NCBI RefSeq assembly: GCF_030147005.1
Contig: NZ_JASLAW010000199.1
Coordinates: forward strand, 28,642-92,641
Source of the DNA: Pseudomonas sp.
GTDB lineage: Bacteria > Pseudomonadota > Gammaproteobacteria > Pseudomonadales > Pseudomonadaceae
DNA length: 64,000 nt
Direction of reading: 5' to 3'
Program-made: the position numbers and the translations under genes
Notes under the pieces: generated by a model
Seen by the model: the letters and a program-made list of their open reading frames with translations, nothing else
Database searches by the model: none
What the model was told of the DNA's origin: nothing
Shown here: piece after piece, positions 37,461 through 46,394 of the stretch
Layout of the letters: every line of letters starts with the position of its first letter
Position numbering within the stretch: the first letter of the stretch is position 1

Positions 37461-38519
37461 GTGATAGAAGCTGATCGTCTGATCGCGGCCACCGGCCCGC
37501 GCGACCGTGAAGAAGTCCAGGACCGCGCTATCCGCCCCCTGAGCCTGGCCGACTACATCGGCCAGCCCACCGTGCGCGAGCAGATGGAGCTGTTCATCCA
37601 GGCCGCGCGCGGGCGCAGCGAGTCGCTGGACCACACGCTGATCTTCGGCCCGCCGGGGCTGGGTAAAACCACTCTGGCCAACATCATCGCCCAGGAAATG
37701 GGCGTGTCGATCAAGTCCACGTCCGGCCCGGTGCTGGAGCGCCCCGGCGACCTGGCCGCATTGCTGACCAATCTCGAACCTCACGATGTGCTGTTTATCG
37801 ATGAGATCCACCGACTGTCGCCGATCGTCGAGGAAGTGCTGTACCCGGCGATGGAGGACTTCCAGCTCGACATCATGATCGGCGAAGGCCCGGCGGCCCG
37901 TTCCATCAAACTCGACCTGCCACCGTTCACCCTGGTAGGCGCCACCACGCGTGCCGGCATGCTGACCAACCCGCTGCGAGACCGTTTCGGGATTGTTCAA
38001 CGTCTGGAGTTCTATAGCACGGCAGACCTTGCGACTATCGTCAGCCGTTCGGCGAACATCCTCGGCTTGCCGCTGGACCCGGAAGGCGCGTTCGAAATCG
38101 CCCGCCGCGCCCGCGGTACACCACGGATCGCCAACCGTTTGCTGCGCCGCGTGCGCGATTTTGCCGAAGTGCGGGCCAAGGGGCACATCACCAAGGCTGT
38201 CGCGGACCTGGCCTTGAACCTGCTGGATGTGGACGAGCATGGTTTCGATCACCAGGATCGGCGTCTGCTCTTGACCATGATCGAGAAATTTGACGGTGGC
38301 CCGGTGGGCGTGGACAGCCTTGCCGCCGCCATCAGTGAAGAGCGTCATACCATTGAGGACGTGCTCGAACCCTATCTGATCCAGCAGGGCTACATCATGC
38401 GCACGCCACGGGGCAGGGTAGTGACGCGCCATGCTTATTTGCACTTTGGGCTAAATATTCCGTCACGATTGGGAGAGATGCCCGTGGTAGACGAATTCCT
38501 CGATGCAGTGGACGATTAA
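37461..38519 (+). CDS. ruvB: Holliday junction branch migration ATPase RuvB
   Basis: 352 aa AAA+ motor. The Walker A is GPPGLGKT near residue 61, the Walker B is VLFIDEIHRL, and sensor 1 is LVGATTRAGMLTNPLRDRFG. The C-terminal winged helix contains QGYIMRTPRGRV. The GTG start directly abuts the ruvA stop. A REPIN follows the stop codon within 10 bp. Confidence 0.97.
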   Translation: MIEADRLIAATGPRDREEVQDRAIRPLSLADYIGQPTVREQMELFIQAARGRSESLDHTLIFGPPGLGKTTLANIIAQEMGVSIKSTSGPVLERPGDLAALLTNLEPHDVLFIDEIHRLSPIVEEVLYPAMEDFQLDIMIGEGPAARSIKLDLPPFTLVGATTRAGMLTNPLRDRFGIVQRLEFYSTADLATIVSRSANILGLPLDPEGAFEIARRARGTPRIANRLLRRVRDFAEVRAKGHITKAVADLALNLLDVDEHGFDHQDRRLLLTMIEKFDGGPVGVDSLAAAISEERHTIEDVLEPYLIQQGYIMRTPRGRVVTRHAYLHFGLNIPSRLGEMPVVDEFLDAVDD

Positions 38520-38527
38520 AAAGTCTC

Positions 38528-38625
38528 TAGGAGCGAGCTTGCTCGCGAAAACCGCCAACGGCAACGCAGTGTGTCTGGTTGTACGCGGCGCGCTCAGGTG
38601 CTTCGCGAGCAAGCTCGCTCCTACA
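38528..38625. repeat. REPIN after ruvB
   Basis: TAGGAGCGAGCTTGCTCGCG and the inverted CGCGAGCAAGCTCGCTCCTA, separated by about 55 bp. The cores are the GAGCTTGCTC variant shared with the copy at 21622. Confidence 0.88.
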
Positions 38626-38768
38626 GGGTATTTGCCAGTTGGGGTGATTTATCCGAGCTTTGTGCTGTCCCAGTGTTTGGCGTCGTCATTTGAGTCACTG
38701 AAGAAAATTCAGGAATGAAAAAACAGTTGTCCAGCCGGATTGGCAACCTGAGGAGTAAGCACTAGAGT

Positions 38769-39224
38769 ATGCGCGCGCAAAACGGGGATCAGTCGTTCGC
38801 ACATCGCTGTCGCGTTTATTACGAGGACACTGATGCCGGCGGCATCGTTTATTACGTCAATTACCTGAAATTCATGGAACGGGCTCGAACCGAGCGGCTA
38901 CGGGAACTGGGCTTTGCCCAATCCACGCTGGCAGGGGAGGACCTGTTATTCGTCGTGCATTCCAGCGAGGCGCGTTACCACGCACCGGCGCGACTGGACG
39001 ATGAACTGCTGGTCAGCGCTGAAGTCATCGAATTGAACCGTGCCAGCCTGCGATTCAAACAGCAGGTCAGGCGGGCTACGGATGCAACGCTGCTCTGTGA
39101 GGGGCAGTTCCTGGTGGCATGTGTTCGCACCAACAGTTTGAAACCTCGGGCCATTCCCGAAACTCTACGTGCGGCCTTTGCCGCCGTGAGCGGCGCGGGT
39201 AAACAATCAAAGCAGGAGATTTAG
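38769..39224 (+). CDS. ybgC: Tol-Pal system acyl-CoA thioesterase
   Basis: 151 aa hot-dog-fold 4-hydroxybenzoyl-CoA thioesterase family protein with the signature YYEDTDAGGIVYYVNYLKFM (active Asp and Tyr region) and ERARTERLRELGF. YbgC hydrolyses acyl-CoA or acyl-ACP and is linked to phospholipid metabolism near the Tol complex. It is the first gene of the tol-pal operon; tolQ starts 1 bp after its stop. Confidence 0.95.
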   Translation: MRAQNGDQSFAHRCRVYYEDTDAGGIVYYVNYLKFMERARTERLRELGFAQSTLAGEDLLFVVHSSEARYHAPARLDDELLVSAEVIELNRASLRFKQQVRRATDATLLCEGQFLVACVRTNSLKPRAIPETLRAAFAAVSGAGKQSKQEI

Positions 39225-39225
39225 C

Positions 39226-39921
39226 GTGGAACCTACCGTCGTCGACCATTCCTCGATGTGGAGCCTGGTCAGCAATGCCAGTGTCGTGGTGCAACTGGTC
39301 ATGCTGACCCTGGTAGCCGCATCGGTTACCTCTTGGGTCATGATTTTTCAGCGCAGCAACCTGCTGCGCGCCGGTCGACGCGCCCTGGAGAGCTTCGAGG
39401 AGCGCTTCTGGTCGGGTATCGACCTGTCCAAGCTGTATCGTCAGGCCGGCAGCAACCCGGACCCGGATTCGGGCGTCGAGCAAATCTTCCGCGCCGGTTT
39501 CAAGGAATTCTCACGTCTGCGTCAGCAGCCGGGTGTTGACCCGGAAGCCGTGATGGAAGGCGTGGCCCGAGCCATGCGCGTGGCCATCTCCCGCGAGGAA
39601 GAAAAGCTGGAACAGAGCTTGCCGTTTCTGGCGACCGTGGGTTCCGTCAGCCCCTACATCGGCCTGTTCGGTACCGTATGGGGCATCATGAACTCCTTCC
39701 GTGGTCTGGCCCAGGCTCAGCAAGCGACCCTGGCCACCGTGGCCCCAGGTATTGCCGAAGCCCTGATCGCCACCGCGATCGGCCTGTTCGCCGCTATCCC
39801 CGCAGTAATCGCCTACAACCGTTTTGCCGCCACCAGCGAAACGTTGATCAGCCGTTACTACACCTTCGCCGATGAATTCCAGGCGATCCTGCACCGTAAA
39901 GTGCACACCAGCGAAGAATAA
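39226..39921 (+). CDS. tolQ: Tol-Pal inner membrane motor subunit TolQ
   Basis: 231 aa MotA/ExbB family protein. There are three membrane segments: near residues 15-38 (VVQLVMLTLVAASVTSWVMI), and near 135-155 and 170-195, with SVSPYIGLFGTVWGIMNSF and ATAIGLFAAIPAVIAYNRF. With TolR it forms the proton channel that energises TolA. The GTG start at 39226 has AGGAG 8 bp upstream. Confidence 0.97.
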   Translation: MEPTVVDHSSMWSLVSNASVVVQLVMLTLVAASVTSWVMIFQRSNLLRAGRRALESFEERFWSGIDLSKLYRQAGSNPDPDSGVEQIFRAGFKEFSRLRQQPGVDPEAVMEGVARAMRVAISREEEKLEQSLPFLATVGSVSPYIGLFGTVWGIMNSFRGLAQAQQATLATVAPGIAEALIATAIGLFAAIPAVIAYNRFAATSETLISRYYTFADEFQAILHRKVHTSEE

Positions 39922-39935
39922 GCAGGTAATTCCCA

Positions 39936-40397
39936 ATGGCTTTAATCGCTCGAGCTCGCAAAAAGCGCAAGCCGGTCGCCGAGATGAACGTAGTGCCCTA
40001 CATCGACGTGATGCTGGTGCTGCTGGTGATCTTCATGGTGACCGCGCCGATGCTCAACCAGGGCGTGAAGGTTGATCTGCCCAAGGTTTCCAGTGAAGCC
40101 TTGCCGCAAGACAACAACACTCAGGTCCTGACCATTTCGATCAAGGCTGACAAGACCTACTACTGGAACCTTGGCAGCGAAGTCGACACGCAGAAGCAGC
40201 AGGACAAGGCCCTGACCTTGCCGGCAATGACTGACGCGGTGACCAAGATCATTCGCTCCGGCAACGAAGGCGGCAAGCACACCCAGGTGTTCATTCGCGG
40301 TGACAAGTCGGTCGACTACGGCTCCGTCATGGGCGCCATGGGCGGGCTGCAGAAGGCCGGCGTCGGTAACGTTGGCTTGATTACCGAGGCGCCCTGA
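39936..40397 (+). CDS. tolR: Tol-Pal inner membrane protein TolR
   Basis: 153 aa ExbD/TolR protein. It has a short basic cytoplasmic N-terminus, then a single membrane helix whose essential Asp lies in PYIDVMLVLLVIFMVTAP, then a periplasmic domain (residues 45-150). It couples proton flow to TolA. The stop overlaps the tolA start (40397), so translation is coupled. Confidence 0.96.
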   Translation: MALIARARKKRKPVAEMNVVPYIDVMLVLLVIFMVTAPMLNQGVKVDLPKVSSEALPQDNNTQVLTISIKADKTYYWNLGSEVDTQKQQDKALTLPAMTDAVTKIIRSGNEGGKHTQVFIRGDKSVDYGSVMGAMGGLQKAGVGNVGLITEAP

Positions 40398-41470
40398 TGC
40401 AGCAACAGCGAGAGCCGTCCGCCTCGGAAAGCTATTTCTGGCCTGGCGTGTGGGCAATTGCCCTGCACATCCTGGTGTTTGGCATGCTGTTCGTCAGCTT
40501 TGCCATGACCCCGGACCTGCCGCCAGCCAAGCCGATCGTGCAGGCGACCCTGTATCAGCTGAAATCGAAAAGTCAGGCCACCACCCAGACCAATCAGAAG
40601 ATTGCGGGTGAGGCCCAGAAGTCGGCTGCGCGCCAGACCGAAGTCGAGCAGATGGAACAGAAGAAGGTCGAGCAGGAAGCGGTGAAGGCTGCTGCGGAAC
40701 AAAAGAAAGAAGAGGCGGCTCAAAAGGCCGAGGAATCGAAAAAGGCTGACGAAGCGAAGAAAGCCGACGAGGCGAAAAAGGCTGATGAAGCCAAGAAGTC
40801 CGAGAAAGCTGCCGAAGCTAAAAAGGCTGAAGAGAAACAATTGGCTGATATAGCCAAGAAGAAATCTGAAGAAGAAGCCAAGAAAGCTGCTGAAGAAGAG
40901 GCCAAGAAAAAGGCCGCTGAAGAAGCCAAGAAAAAGATCGTCGAAGACGCGAAGAAGAAAGCCGCCGAAGACGCCAAGAAAAAAGCTGAAGCAGACGAGG
41001 CGAAGAAGAAAGTCGCCGACGACGCGAAGAAGAAAGCTGCCGCCGACGCCTCCAAGAAAAAGGCCCAGGAAGCAGCACGTAAATCCGCCGAAGAGAAAAA
41101 GGCTCAGGCCCTGGCAGATTTGCTTTCCGATACGCCTCAGCGTCAGCAAGCCTTGGCCGATGAGCGTGGCGATGAAGTCGCGGGCAGTTTCGATGACCTG
41201 ATCCGGGCTCGGGCAGCGGAAGGCTGGACACGTCCACCTTCGGCGCGTAAAGGCATGACAGTAGTGCTGCAGATCGGCATGTTGCCGGACGGTACGGTGA
41301 CTTCGGTCAGCGTGGCCAAGTCCAGTGGTGACGGTTCGTTCGACAGTTCGGCGGTCGCCGCAGTCAAGAATATTGGCCGGTTGACCGAGATGCAGGGAAT
41401 GAAACCAAGCGACTTCGCTCCCTATCGTTCATTCAAGATGACATTCACACCTGAGGATCTAGCCTTGTGA
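40397..41470 (+). CDS. tolA: Envelope-spanning protein TolA
   Basis: 357 aa. A membrane anchor sits near residues 18-38 (VWAIALHILVFGMLFVSFAM). A long Ala/Lys/Glu helix (about 60-235) contains near-perfect repeats of AKKADE and KKAAEEAKKK that make its DNA internally repetitive and A-rich. The C-terminal domain III (about 250-357) contains GMTVVLQIGMLPDGTVTSV. TolA reaches across the periplasm to Pal. Start and stop both overlap neighbouring genes. The repeat tract is prone to length change. Confidence 0.96.
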   Translation: MQQQREPSASESYFWPGVWAIALHILVFGMLFVSFAMTPDLPPAKPIVQATLYQLKSKSQATTQTNQKIAGEAQKSAARQTEVEQMEQKKVEQEAVKAAAEQKKEEAAQKAEESKKADEAKKADEAKKADEAKKSEKAAEAKKAEEKQLADIAKKKSEEEAKKAAEEEAKKKAAEEAKKKIVEDAKKKAAEDAKKKAEADEAKKKVADDAKKKAAADASKKKAQEAARKSAEEKKAQALADLLSDTPQRQQALADERGDEVAGSFDDLIRARAAEGWTRPPSARKGMTVVLQIGMLPDGTVTSVSVAKSSGDGSFDSSAVAAVKNIGRLTEMQGMKPSDFAPYRSFKMTFTPEDLAL

Positions 41471-42768
41471 GAAACCTTCTTCGAGGAATGCTTGTCGTTA
41501 TTTGCTGTATGGCAGGGATAGCGGCGGCGGATGAAAAGAACATCCTGGTTACCAGCGGCAGCGATCGGGCCACCCCGATCGCAGTAGTACCGTTCGGTTG
41601 GCAGGGCGGCAGTGTGCTGCCGGACGACATGGCCCAGATCGTCAGCGACGACCTGCGCAACTCCGGCTATTACGCGCCGATTCCTAAAGGCAACATGATC
41701 AGCCAGCCCAACCAGGCCAGCGAAGTCGTGTTCCGTGACTGGAAAGCGGTGGGTGCGCAGTACCTGATGGTCGGCAACATCACGCCGGCCGGCGGTCGCC
41801 TGCAAATCACCTACACCTTGTTCAACGTGGCCACTGAGCAGCAGGTCCTGACCGGCAATGTCTCCGGCACCGCCGAACAACTGCGTGACATGGCCCACTA
41901 CATTTCGGACCAGTCGTTTGAAAAACTCACCGGTATCAAGGGTGCGTTCTCCACACGCATGCTGTACGTCACCGCTGAGCGTTTCTCCGTAGACAACACG
42001 CGTTACACCCTGCAGCGCTCCGACTATGACGGCGCGCGCGCCGTGACCCTGCTGCAATCGCGCGAACCAATTCTGTCGCCGCGCTTCGCGCCGGACGGCA
42101 AGCGTATCGCCTACGTGTCGTTCGAGCAGAAGCGTCCGCGTATCTTCGTCCAGCACATTGATACCGGCCGTCGTGAGCAGATCACCAACTTTGAAGGCCT
42201 CAACGGTGCGCCAGCCTGGTCGCCGGATGGTTCGCGCCTGGCATTCGTACTGTCCAAGGACGGTAATCCGGATATCTACGTGATGAACATGGCTTCGCGC
42301 CAGCTCACTCGCGTGACCAGCGGCCCGGGCATCAACACCGAACCGTTCTGGGGTAAGGATGGCTCGACCATCTACTTCACCTCCGACCGAGGCGGCAAGC
42401 CACAAATCTACAAAGCCAGCGTGGGTGGTGGTGGCGCGGAACGCGTGACCTTTATCGGTAACTACAACGCCAACCCCAAGCTTTCGGCCGATGAAAAGAC
42501 GTTGGTGATGATTCACCGTCAGGATGGTTTCACTAATTTCCGGGTTGCGGCCCAGGATTTGCAGCGCGGAACCGTGAAAATCCTTACAGATACCAACCTT
42601 GATGAGTCAGCTACTGTTGCGCCCAACGGCACCATGGTAATCTACGCCACCCGCCAGCAGGGCCGGGGAGTCTTGATGCTCGTGTCCATTAATGGACGCG
42701 TAAGGCTCCCGCTTCCTACCGCACAAGGCGAAGTCAGAGAACCGTCCTGGTCCCCTTACCTGAACTGA
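41467..42768 (+). CDS. tolB: Periplasmic translocation protein TolB
   Basis: 433 aa. The signal peptide ends near CCMAGIAAA (about residue 21). An N-terminal D1 domain spans 22-160, followed by a six-bladed beta-propeller with WD-like repeats such as SPRFAPDGKRIAYVS, APAWSPDGSRLAFVLS and TEPFWGKDGSTIYFTS. It binds Pal and is released by TolA. The GTG start at 41467 overlaps the tolA stop. Confidence 0.97.
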   Translation: MRNLLRGMLVVICCMAGIAAADEKNILVTSGSDRATPIAVVPFGWQGGSVLPDDMAQIVSDDLRNSGYYAPIPKGNMISQPNQASEVVFRDWKAVGAQYLMVGNITPAGGRLQITYTLFNVATEQQVLTGNVSGTAEQLRDMAHYISDQSFEKLTGIKGAFSTRMLYVTAERFSVDNTRYTLQRSDYDGARAVTLLQSREPILSPRFAPDGKRIAYVSFEQKRPRIFVQHIDTGRREQITNFEGLNGAPAWSPDGSRLAFVLSKDGNPDIYVMNMASRQLTRVTSGPGINTEPFWGKDGSTIYFTSDRGGKPQIYKASVGGGGAERVTFIGNYNANPKLSADEKTLVMIHRQDGFTNFRVAAQDLQRGTVKILTDTNLDESATVAPNGTMVIYATRQQGRGVLMLVSINGRVRLPLPTAQGEVREPSWSPYLN

Positions 42769-42823
42769 CGCGGCGCTACAAAAAGAAGTACTTAACACAC
42801 TGGGGTTCATTAGGAGTTTCACG

Positions 42824-43324
42824 ATGGAAATGCTGAAGTTTGGTAAGTTTGCTGCTCTGGCTCTGGCTCTGTCCGTAGCCGTTGGTTGCTCCTCTAAAGG
42901 CGGCGACAATGCCGGTGAAGGCGCAGCTGTTGATCCAAACGCTGGTTACGGCGCTAACACTGGTGCAGTCGACGGCTCCCTGAGCGAAGAAGCTGCTCTG
43001 CGCGCGATCACCACTTTCTACTTCGAATACGACAGTTCGGACCTGAAGCCAGAAGCCATGCGCGCTCTGGACGTTCACGCCAAGGACCTGAAAGCTAACG
43101 GCGCTCGCGTTGTTCTGGAAGGTAACACTGACGCCCGTGGTACTCGTGAGTACAACATGGCTCTGGGCGAGCGTCGTGCGAAAGCCGTTCAGCGCTACCT
43201 GGTACTGCAAGGTGTTGCTCCAGGCCAACTGGAACTGGTTTCCTACGGTAAAGAGCGTCCAGTTGCAACTGGCAACGACGAACAGTCGTGGGCTCAGAAC
43301 CGTCGCGTCGAACTGCGTAAGTAA
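42824..43324 (+). CDS. pal: Peptidoglycan-associated lipoprotein Pal (OprL)
   Basis: 166 aa lipoprotein. The lipobox VAVGC puts the acylated Cys at residue 22. A Gly/Asn/Ala-rich linker precedes the OmpA-like peptidoglycan-binding domain (about 60-165) with FYFEYDSSDLKPEA and DARGTREYNMALGERRA. It tethers the outer membrane to the wall. AGGAG precedes the ATG by 8 bp. cpoB begins 6 bp after the stop. Confidence 0.98.
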   Translation: MEMLKFGKFAALALALSVAVGCSSKGGDNAGEGAAVDPNAGYGANTGAVDGSLSEEAALRAITTFYFEYDSSDLKPEAMRALDVHAKDLKANGARVVLEGNTDARGTREYNMALGERRAKAVQRYLVLQGVAPGQLELVSYGKERPVATGNDEQSWAQNRRVELRK

Positions 43325-43330
43325 TTCGTC

Positions 43331-44167
43331 ATGCGAACGTGCCGTCGTGCTCTAACTGTATTGGCTCTCAGCCTCGCACCGTTTACGGTGTGGGCTGCGG
43401 TTCCTGTAACGGATAACAACTCTGGCTATAACAATAGCGGCAGCAGTTATCCGCCAGCGGGTTATGGCACGAACGGCGCCTATGCTGGGGGAGCGGCTAC
43501 GGCCGCGCCCTCGGCACAGGGCGAGCTGTTCAACCAGCTGCAACGCATGCAGGATCAATTGGCCCAGCAACAAGGCGCTATTGAAGTTCTGCAGAATCAA
43601 GTGAACCAGCTTAAGCAAGAGGGCCTGGAGCGTTACCAGGATCTTGATCGACGTATTGGAGCCGGTGTTGCACCTGCCGCTACTCCTGATAATTCTTCTG
43701 CCGGTGGCGCGCCCAGTGCCGCCGCCGGTGGCGCAGCAGCGGGGGCCACGGCAGCCAGCCAGGCCCCGGCCGCCAGCAGTGAACCGGGTGATCCGGCGAA
43801 GGAAAAACTGTATTACGATGCAGCCTTCGACCTGATCAAGGCCAAGGATTTCGATAAGGCCAGCCAGGCGTTTACCGCTTTCCTGCGTAAGTACCCCAAC
43901 AGCCAATACGCGGGCAATGCCCAGTACTGGTTGGGTGAGGTCAACCTGGCAAAGGGTGATTTACAGGGGGCAGGCCAGGCGTTTGCCAAGGTCAGCCAGC
44001 TGTATCCCAAGCACGCCAAGGTGCCGGACTCGCTTTACAAGCTTGCCGACGTAGAACGCCGCCTGGGTCATGCCGACAAGGTTAAAGGCATTCTGCAGCA
44101 GGTGGTCGCCCAGTATCCGGGTACTTCTGCTGCTCAGTTGGCCCAGCGGGATCTGCAACGCTTGTAG
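43331..44167 (+). CDS. cpoB: Cell division coordinator CpoB (YbgF)
   Basis: 278 aa periplasmic protein. The signal peptide is cleaved near PFTVWA-A (residue 22). A Gly/Ser/Tyr-rich segment is followed by a trimerising coiled coil (LFNQLQRMQDQLAQQQGAIE), an Ala/Pro linker, and C-terminal TPR-like repeats (YDAAFDLIKAKDFDKASQAF, YWLGEVNLAKGDLQGAGQAF). CpoB couples Tol-Pal constriction with peptidoglycan synthesis. It is the last gene of the operon, before a strong terminator. Confidence 0.95.
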   Translation: MRTCRRALTVLALSLAPFTVWAAVPVTDNNSGYNNSGSSYPPAGYGTNGAYAGGAATAAPSAQGELFNQLQRMQDQLAQQQGAIEVLQNQVNQLKQEGLERYQDLDRRIGAGVAPAATPDNSSAGGAPSAAAGGAAAGATAASQAPAASSEPGDPAKEKLYYDAAFDLIKAKDFDKASQAFTAFLRKYPNSQYAGNAQYWLGEVNLAKGDLQGAGQAFAKVSQLYPKHAKVPDSLYKLADVERRLGHADKVKGILQQVVAQYPGTSAAQLAQRDLQRL

Positions 44168-44187
44168 GCCACGCAGCCCGTTTAGAA

Positions 44188-44215
44188 GAAACCCGCGCCT
44201 GGCGCGGGTTTTTTC
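44188..44215 (+). terminator. tol-pal operon terminator
   Basis: AACCCGCGCC and GGCGCGGGTT form a 10 bp stem with a very tight loop and TTTTTT, 25 bp after the cpoB stop. Confidence 0.92.
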
Positions 44216-44330
44216 GTTAGAATCCACGCCCTTTTATGAACACGCTTCCTCGGGTTGACGCGTTGGCGCAATCCCATGAAGTGCCTGACGGAGGCGGACA
44301 GCCTGTTTAGCTGTTACGCCCGTGGCGACT

Positions 44331-44978
44331 ATGCAAGACACACTACGTATTACCGAAGTTTTTTACTCGTTGCAGGGTGAAACGCGCACTGCTGGCCTGC
44401 CCACCGTATTTGTAAGGTTGACCGGCTGTCCGTTGCGTTGCCAGTACTGCGACAGCGCCTACGCCTTCAGCGGCGGCACCGTGCGCACCCTCGACGACAT
44501 TCTGGAACAGGTTGCCGGCTACCGGCCGCGCTACGTCTGCGTGACAGGCGGCGAGCCACTGGCGCAACCCAATGCCATCCCGTTGCTCAAGCAGTTGTGT
44601 GACGCCGGCTACGAAGTCTCGCTGGAAACCAGTGGCGCCCTGGACATCTCTGCGGTCGACCCGCGAGTCAGTCGAGTGGTCGACCTCAAGACCCCCGATT
44701 CCAAGGAAGCCCACCGCAATCGCTACGAGAACATGGACTTGCTGACGGCCAACGATCAGGTCAAGTTCGTTATCTGTTCCCGTGACGACTATGACTGGGC
44801 GACTTCCAAGCTGATCCAGTATGGCTTGGAGCGACGTGCGGGCGAGGTGCTGTTCTCACCCAGCCATCACGACCTGAATGCCCGTGAACTGGCGGATTGG
44901 GTAGTAGCGGACAACCTGCCGGTGCGCCTGCAATTGCAGTTGCACAAATACCTGTGGAATGACGAGCCGGGCCGCTGA
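44331..44978 (+). CDS. queE: 7-carboxy-7-deazaguanine synthase
   Basis: 215 aa radical-SAM enzyme that makes the 7-deazaguanine core of queuosine. The iron-sulfur Cys triad is in GCPLRCQYCDSAYAF (CxxxCxxC), and CVTGGEPLAQPN is the SAM-binding GGE motif. The ATG at 44331 gives MQDTLRITEVFYSLQGE, matching the usual N-terminus; a GTG at 44322 is also in frame. queC, the next pathway gene and its usual neighbour in P. aeruginosa as I recall, is not found between here and the tRNA. Confidence 0.95.
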   Translation: MQDTLRITEVFYSLQGETRTAGLPTVFVRLTGCPLRCQYCDSAYAFSGGTVRTLDDILEQVAGYRPRYVCVTGGEPLAQPNAIPLLKQLCDAGYEVSLETSGALDISAVDPRVSRVVDLKTPDSKEAHRNRYENMDLLTANDQVKFVICSRDDYDWATSKLIQYGLERRAGEVLFSPSHHDLNARELADWVVADNLPVRLQLQLHKYLWNDEPGR

Positions 44979-45056
44979 TTCGGCTGCTGCGAGAGGCGTT
45001 CTACCCACCCAATTACAGTTCAAACGCGTTTTTTCTGATTTATTTCAAATAAGGTG

Positions 45057-45084
45057 TTGAATAGTCCTTAGAAATCAGTATTAT
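45057..45084 (+). promoter_or_regulatory. tRNA-Lys promoter
   Basis: TTGAAT at 45057-45062 and TATTAT at 45079-45084 with 16 bp spacing, followed by a GC-rich discriminator (ACGCGCC) typical of stable-RNA promoters under stringent control. Transcription should start near 45091. Confidence 0.7.
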
Positions 45085-45101
45085 ACGCGCCACCACACAG
45101 C

Positions 45102-45177
45102 GGGTCGTTAGCTCAGTTGGTAGAGCAGTTGGCTTTTAACCAATTGGTCGTAGGTTCGAATCCCACACGACCCACCA
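45102..45177 (+). tRNA. tRNA-Lys (anticodon TTT)
   Basis: 76 nt. Acceptor arms are GGGTCGT/ACGACCC with discriminator A and an encoded CCA (45175-45177). The D-loop reads AGCTCAGTTGGTAGAGC, the anticodon loop CTTTTAA with TTT at 45135-45137, and the T-arm GGTTCGAATCC. The cloverleaf is complete with no intron. In P. aeruginosa a tRNA-Lys of this type is an attachment site for large islands; here no integrase or duplicated 3' end is visible. Confidence 0.98.
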
Positions 45178-45192
45178 TTTTTGGCGGTTTAG

Positions 45193-45238
45193 AAAATCCG
45201 GAAGGCCCACGTAAGTGAGGATTTCCGGGTTTTTTTTT
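45193..45238 (+). terminator. tRNA-Lys terminator
   Basis: AAAATCCGGAA (45193-45203) pairs with TTCCGGGTTTT (45223-45233), with one wobble, followed by a continuing T run. Confidence 0.75.
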
Positions 45239-45670
45239 GCCTGTCATTTAGCCTGTCCAAACCGGCGCGCATTGCGCCGTGATCCGATTGATCTTGTTGG
45301 TCAGTTGATACTCCTCTTTCTCTTCCCCTTTCCCCGCAGTCCATCCTTGCTCCTGCTTCTCACTGCCCGCCCACCAGCAACTTAGCTAGGCTTGATGCGC
45401 ACCGTGCGCCGCGAGGCGTACTTGATAGGCTACAGCGATGCGTTCTATTTGTTCTGCGGGCGCATTGGCATTGCCGGCAGGCACAGAAGCGGTTGCACAC
45501 CGCTCGCGACGTCCAATGGCTACAACCTTTCCAAGGTGGGTGACGAAGCGCAGTACCTGAAGGTGTTTCGCATGGCTGGTCACGATTTCCAGAGGGGCGC
45601 GGTGACACAATGGCAGCAGCGCCTGTCGGCGATTGATCGATTTCATCCAAGCAAGAAAAGGAGTTGTTTC
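45239..45670. other. tRNA-Lys to SRPBCC spacer with possible gene debris
   Basis: About 430 bp. The first 120 bp is pyrimidine-rich and shows nothing. From 45395 an open frame reads MRTVRREAYLIGYSDAFYLF before losing resemblance to anything. That piece looks like the C-terminal helix region of DHA2-type drug efflux proteins (…VRREA…YSDAF…), so this may be the last remnant of a deleted transporter. No complete gene is present. Confidence 0.35.
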
Positions 45671-46138
45671 ATGCAACATTTTGAACCCGATACCCTGGTG
45701 CGCAACCCCGTGGGCAACCCTGTGGTCGCCAGCGTCATCGTCAACGGTGATGCGCGCAGCGTGTGGGATATCGTGGGTGACTTTTCCGGTTTCGCGAAGT
45801 TTATTCCGGCCTTGTCTCATATCGAAATGACGGGAGAGGGCGTGCGCTCGGTACGCAAGAAGTTGTTCAAGGACGGCAATGTGGTGATCGAGCAACTCAA
45901 TAGCTATGACGACGAAGGCATGACCATGACCTGGTCGCTGATTTACACCTCGCTGAACATCGGCAACCTGTGGGCCGTCATGCAAGTGGTGCCGCAAGGC
46001 GCCAGCCAAAGCCTGGCGACCTGGACCATCATTGGTCAGCCTTACACCGGCGGCCCGGATGACGTGCCGGCGTTCGAGGCCTTTCTGCAAGGGTTTGCCG
46101 ATGAGGCGATGAGCAACGTCCAGAAGCTATTTGCCTGA
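45671..46138 (+). CDS. SRPBCC (START-like) family protein
   Basis: 155 aa. It contains ASVIVNGDARSVWDIVGDFS and KFIPALSHIEMTGEGVRSVR, the polyketide-cyclase/dehydrase type SRPBCC fold, a hydrophobic ligand-binding cup. No signal peptide. The start at 45671 is clear from AAAAGGAG 8 bp upstream, although the frame is open much further back. The ligand and pathway are unknown, and it appears monocistronic. Confidence 0.87.
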   Translation: MQHFEPDTLVRNPVGNPVVASVIVNGDARSVWDIVGDFSGFAKFIPALSHIEMTGEGVRSVRKKLFKDGNVVIEQLNSYDDEGMTMTWSLIYTSLNIGNLWAVMQVVPQGASQSLATWTIIGQPYTGGPDDVPAFEAFLQGFADEAMSNVQKLFA

Positions 46139-46394
46139 CGCCCTATATGTGCAGCCCTGTGAGTACCTTGAATAGCGGTATTCGCGGGGCTTAACTGCAC
46201 CGGCCTTCCCCCCCGAATAATGCCTGCGCAATACCAGATTAGGCTTTTGAATCCATTCGATATTCTGTAGCCTTGCGCAGCTTCAGCTTTACCCGTGCTT
46301 GATGAATACACACTTCGTCCGGCGGCGCCCGAAGGGCTCCAGAGCCGGTGGTACACTCGACTTTCGCGCTACTGCGCCTGCAGGTCTTGCGAAC

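Noticed and set aside
44216..44330. preQ1 riboswitch ahead of queE
   Set aside because: The short hairpin plus A-rich tail of preQ1-I is not found, and I could not fold the leader into preQ1-II or III by eye.
45102..45670. Genomic island at tRNA-Lys
   Set aside because: No integrase, no second copy of the tRNA 3' end, and the following genes (SRPBCC, nadA) look like normal core genes.
45392..46138. Long N-terminal extension of the SRPBCC gene
   Set aside because: The strong ribosome site before 45671 and the family N-terminus place the start there; upstream residues do not belong to the fold.
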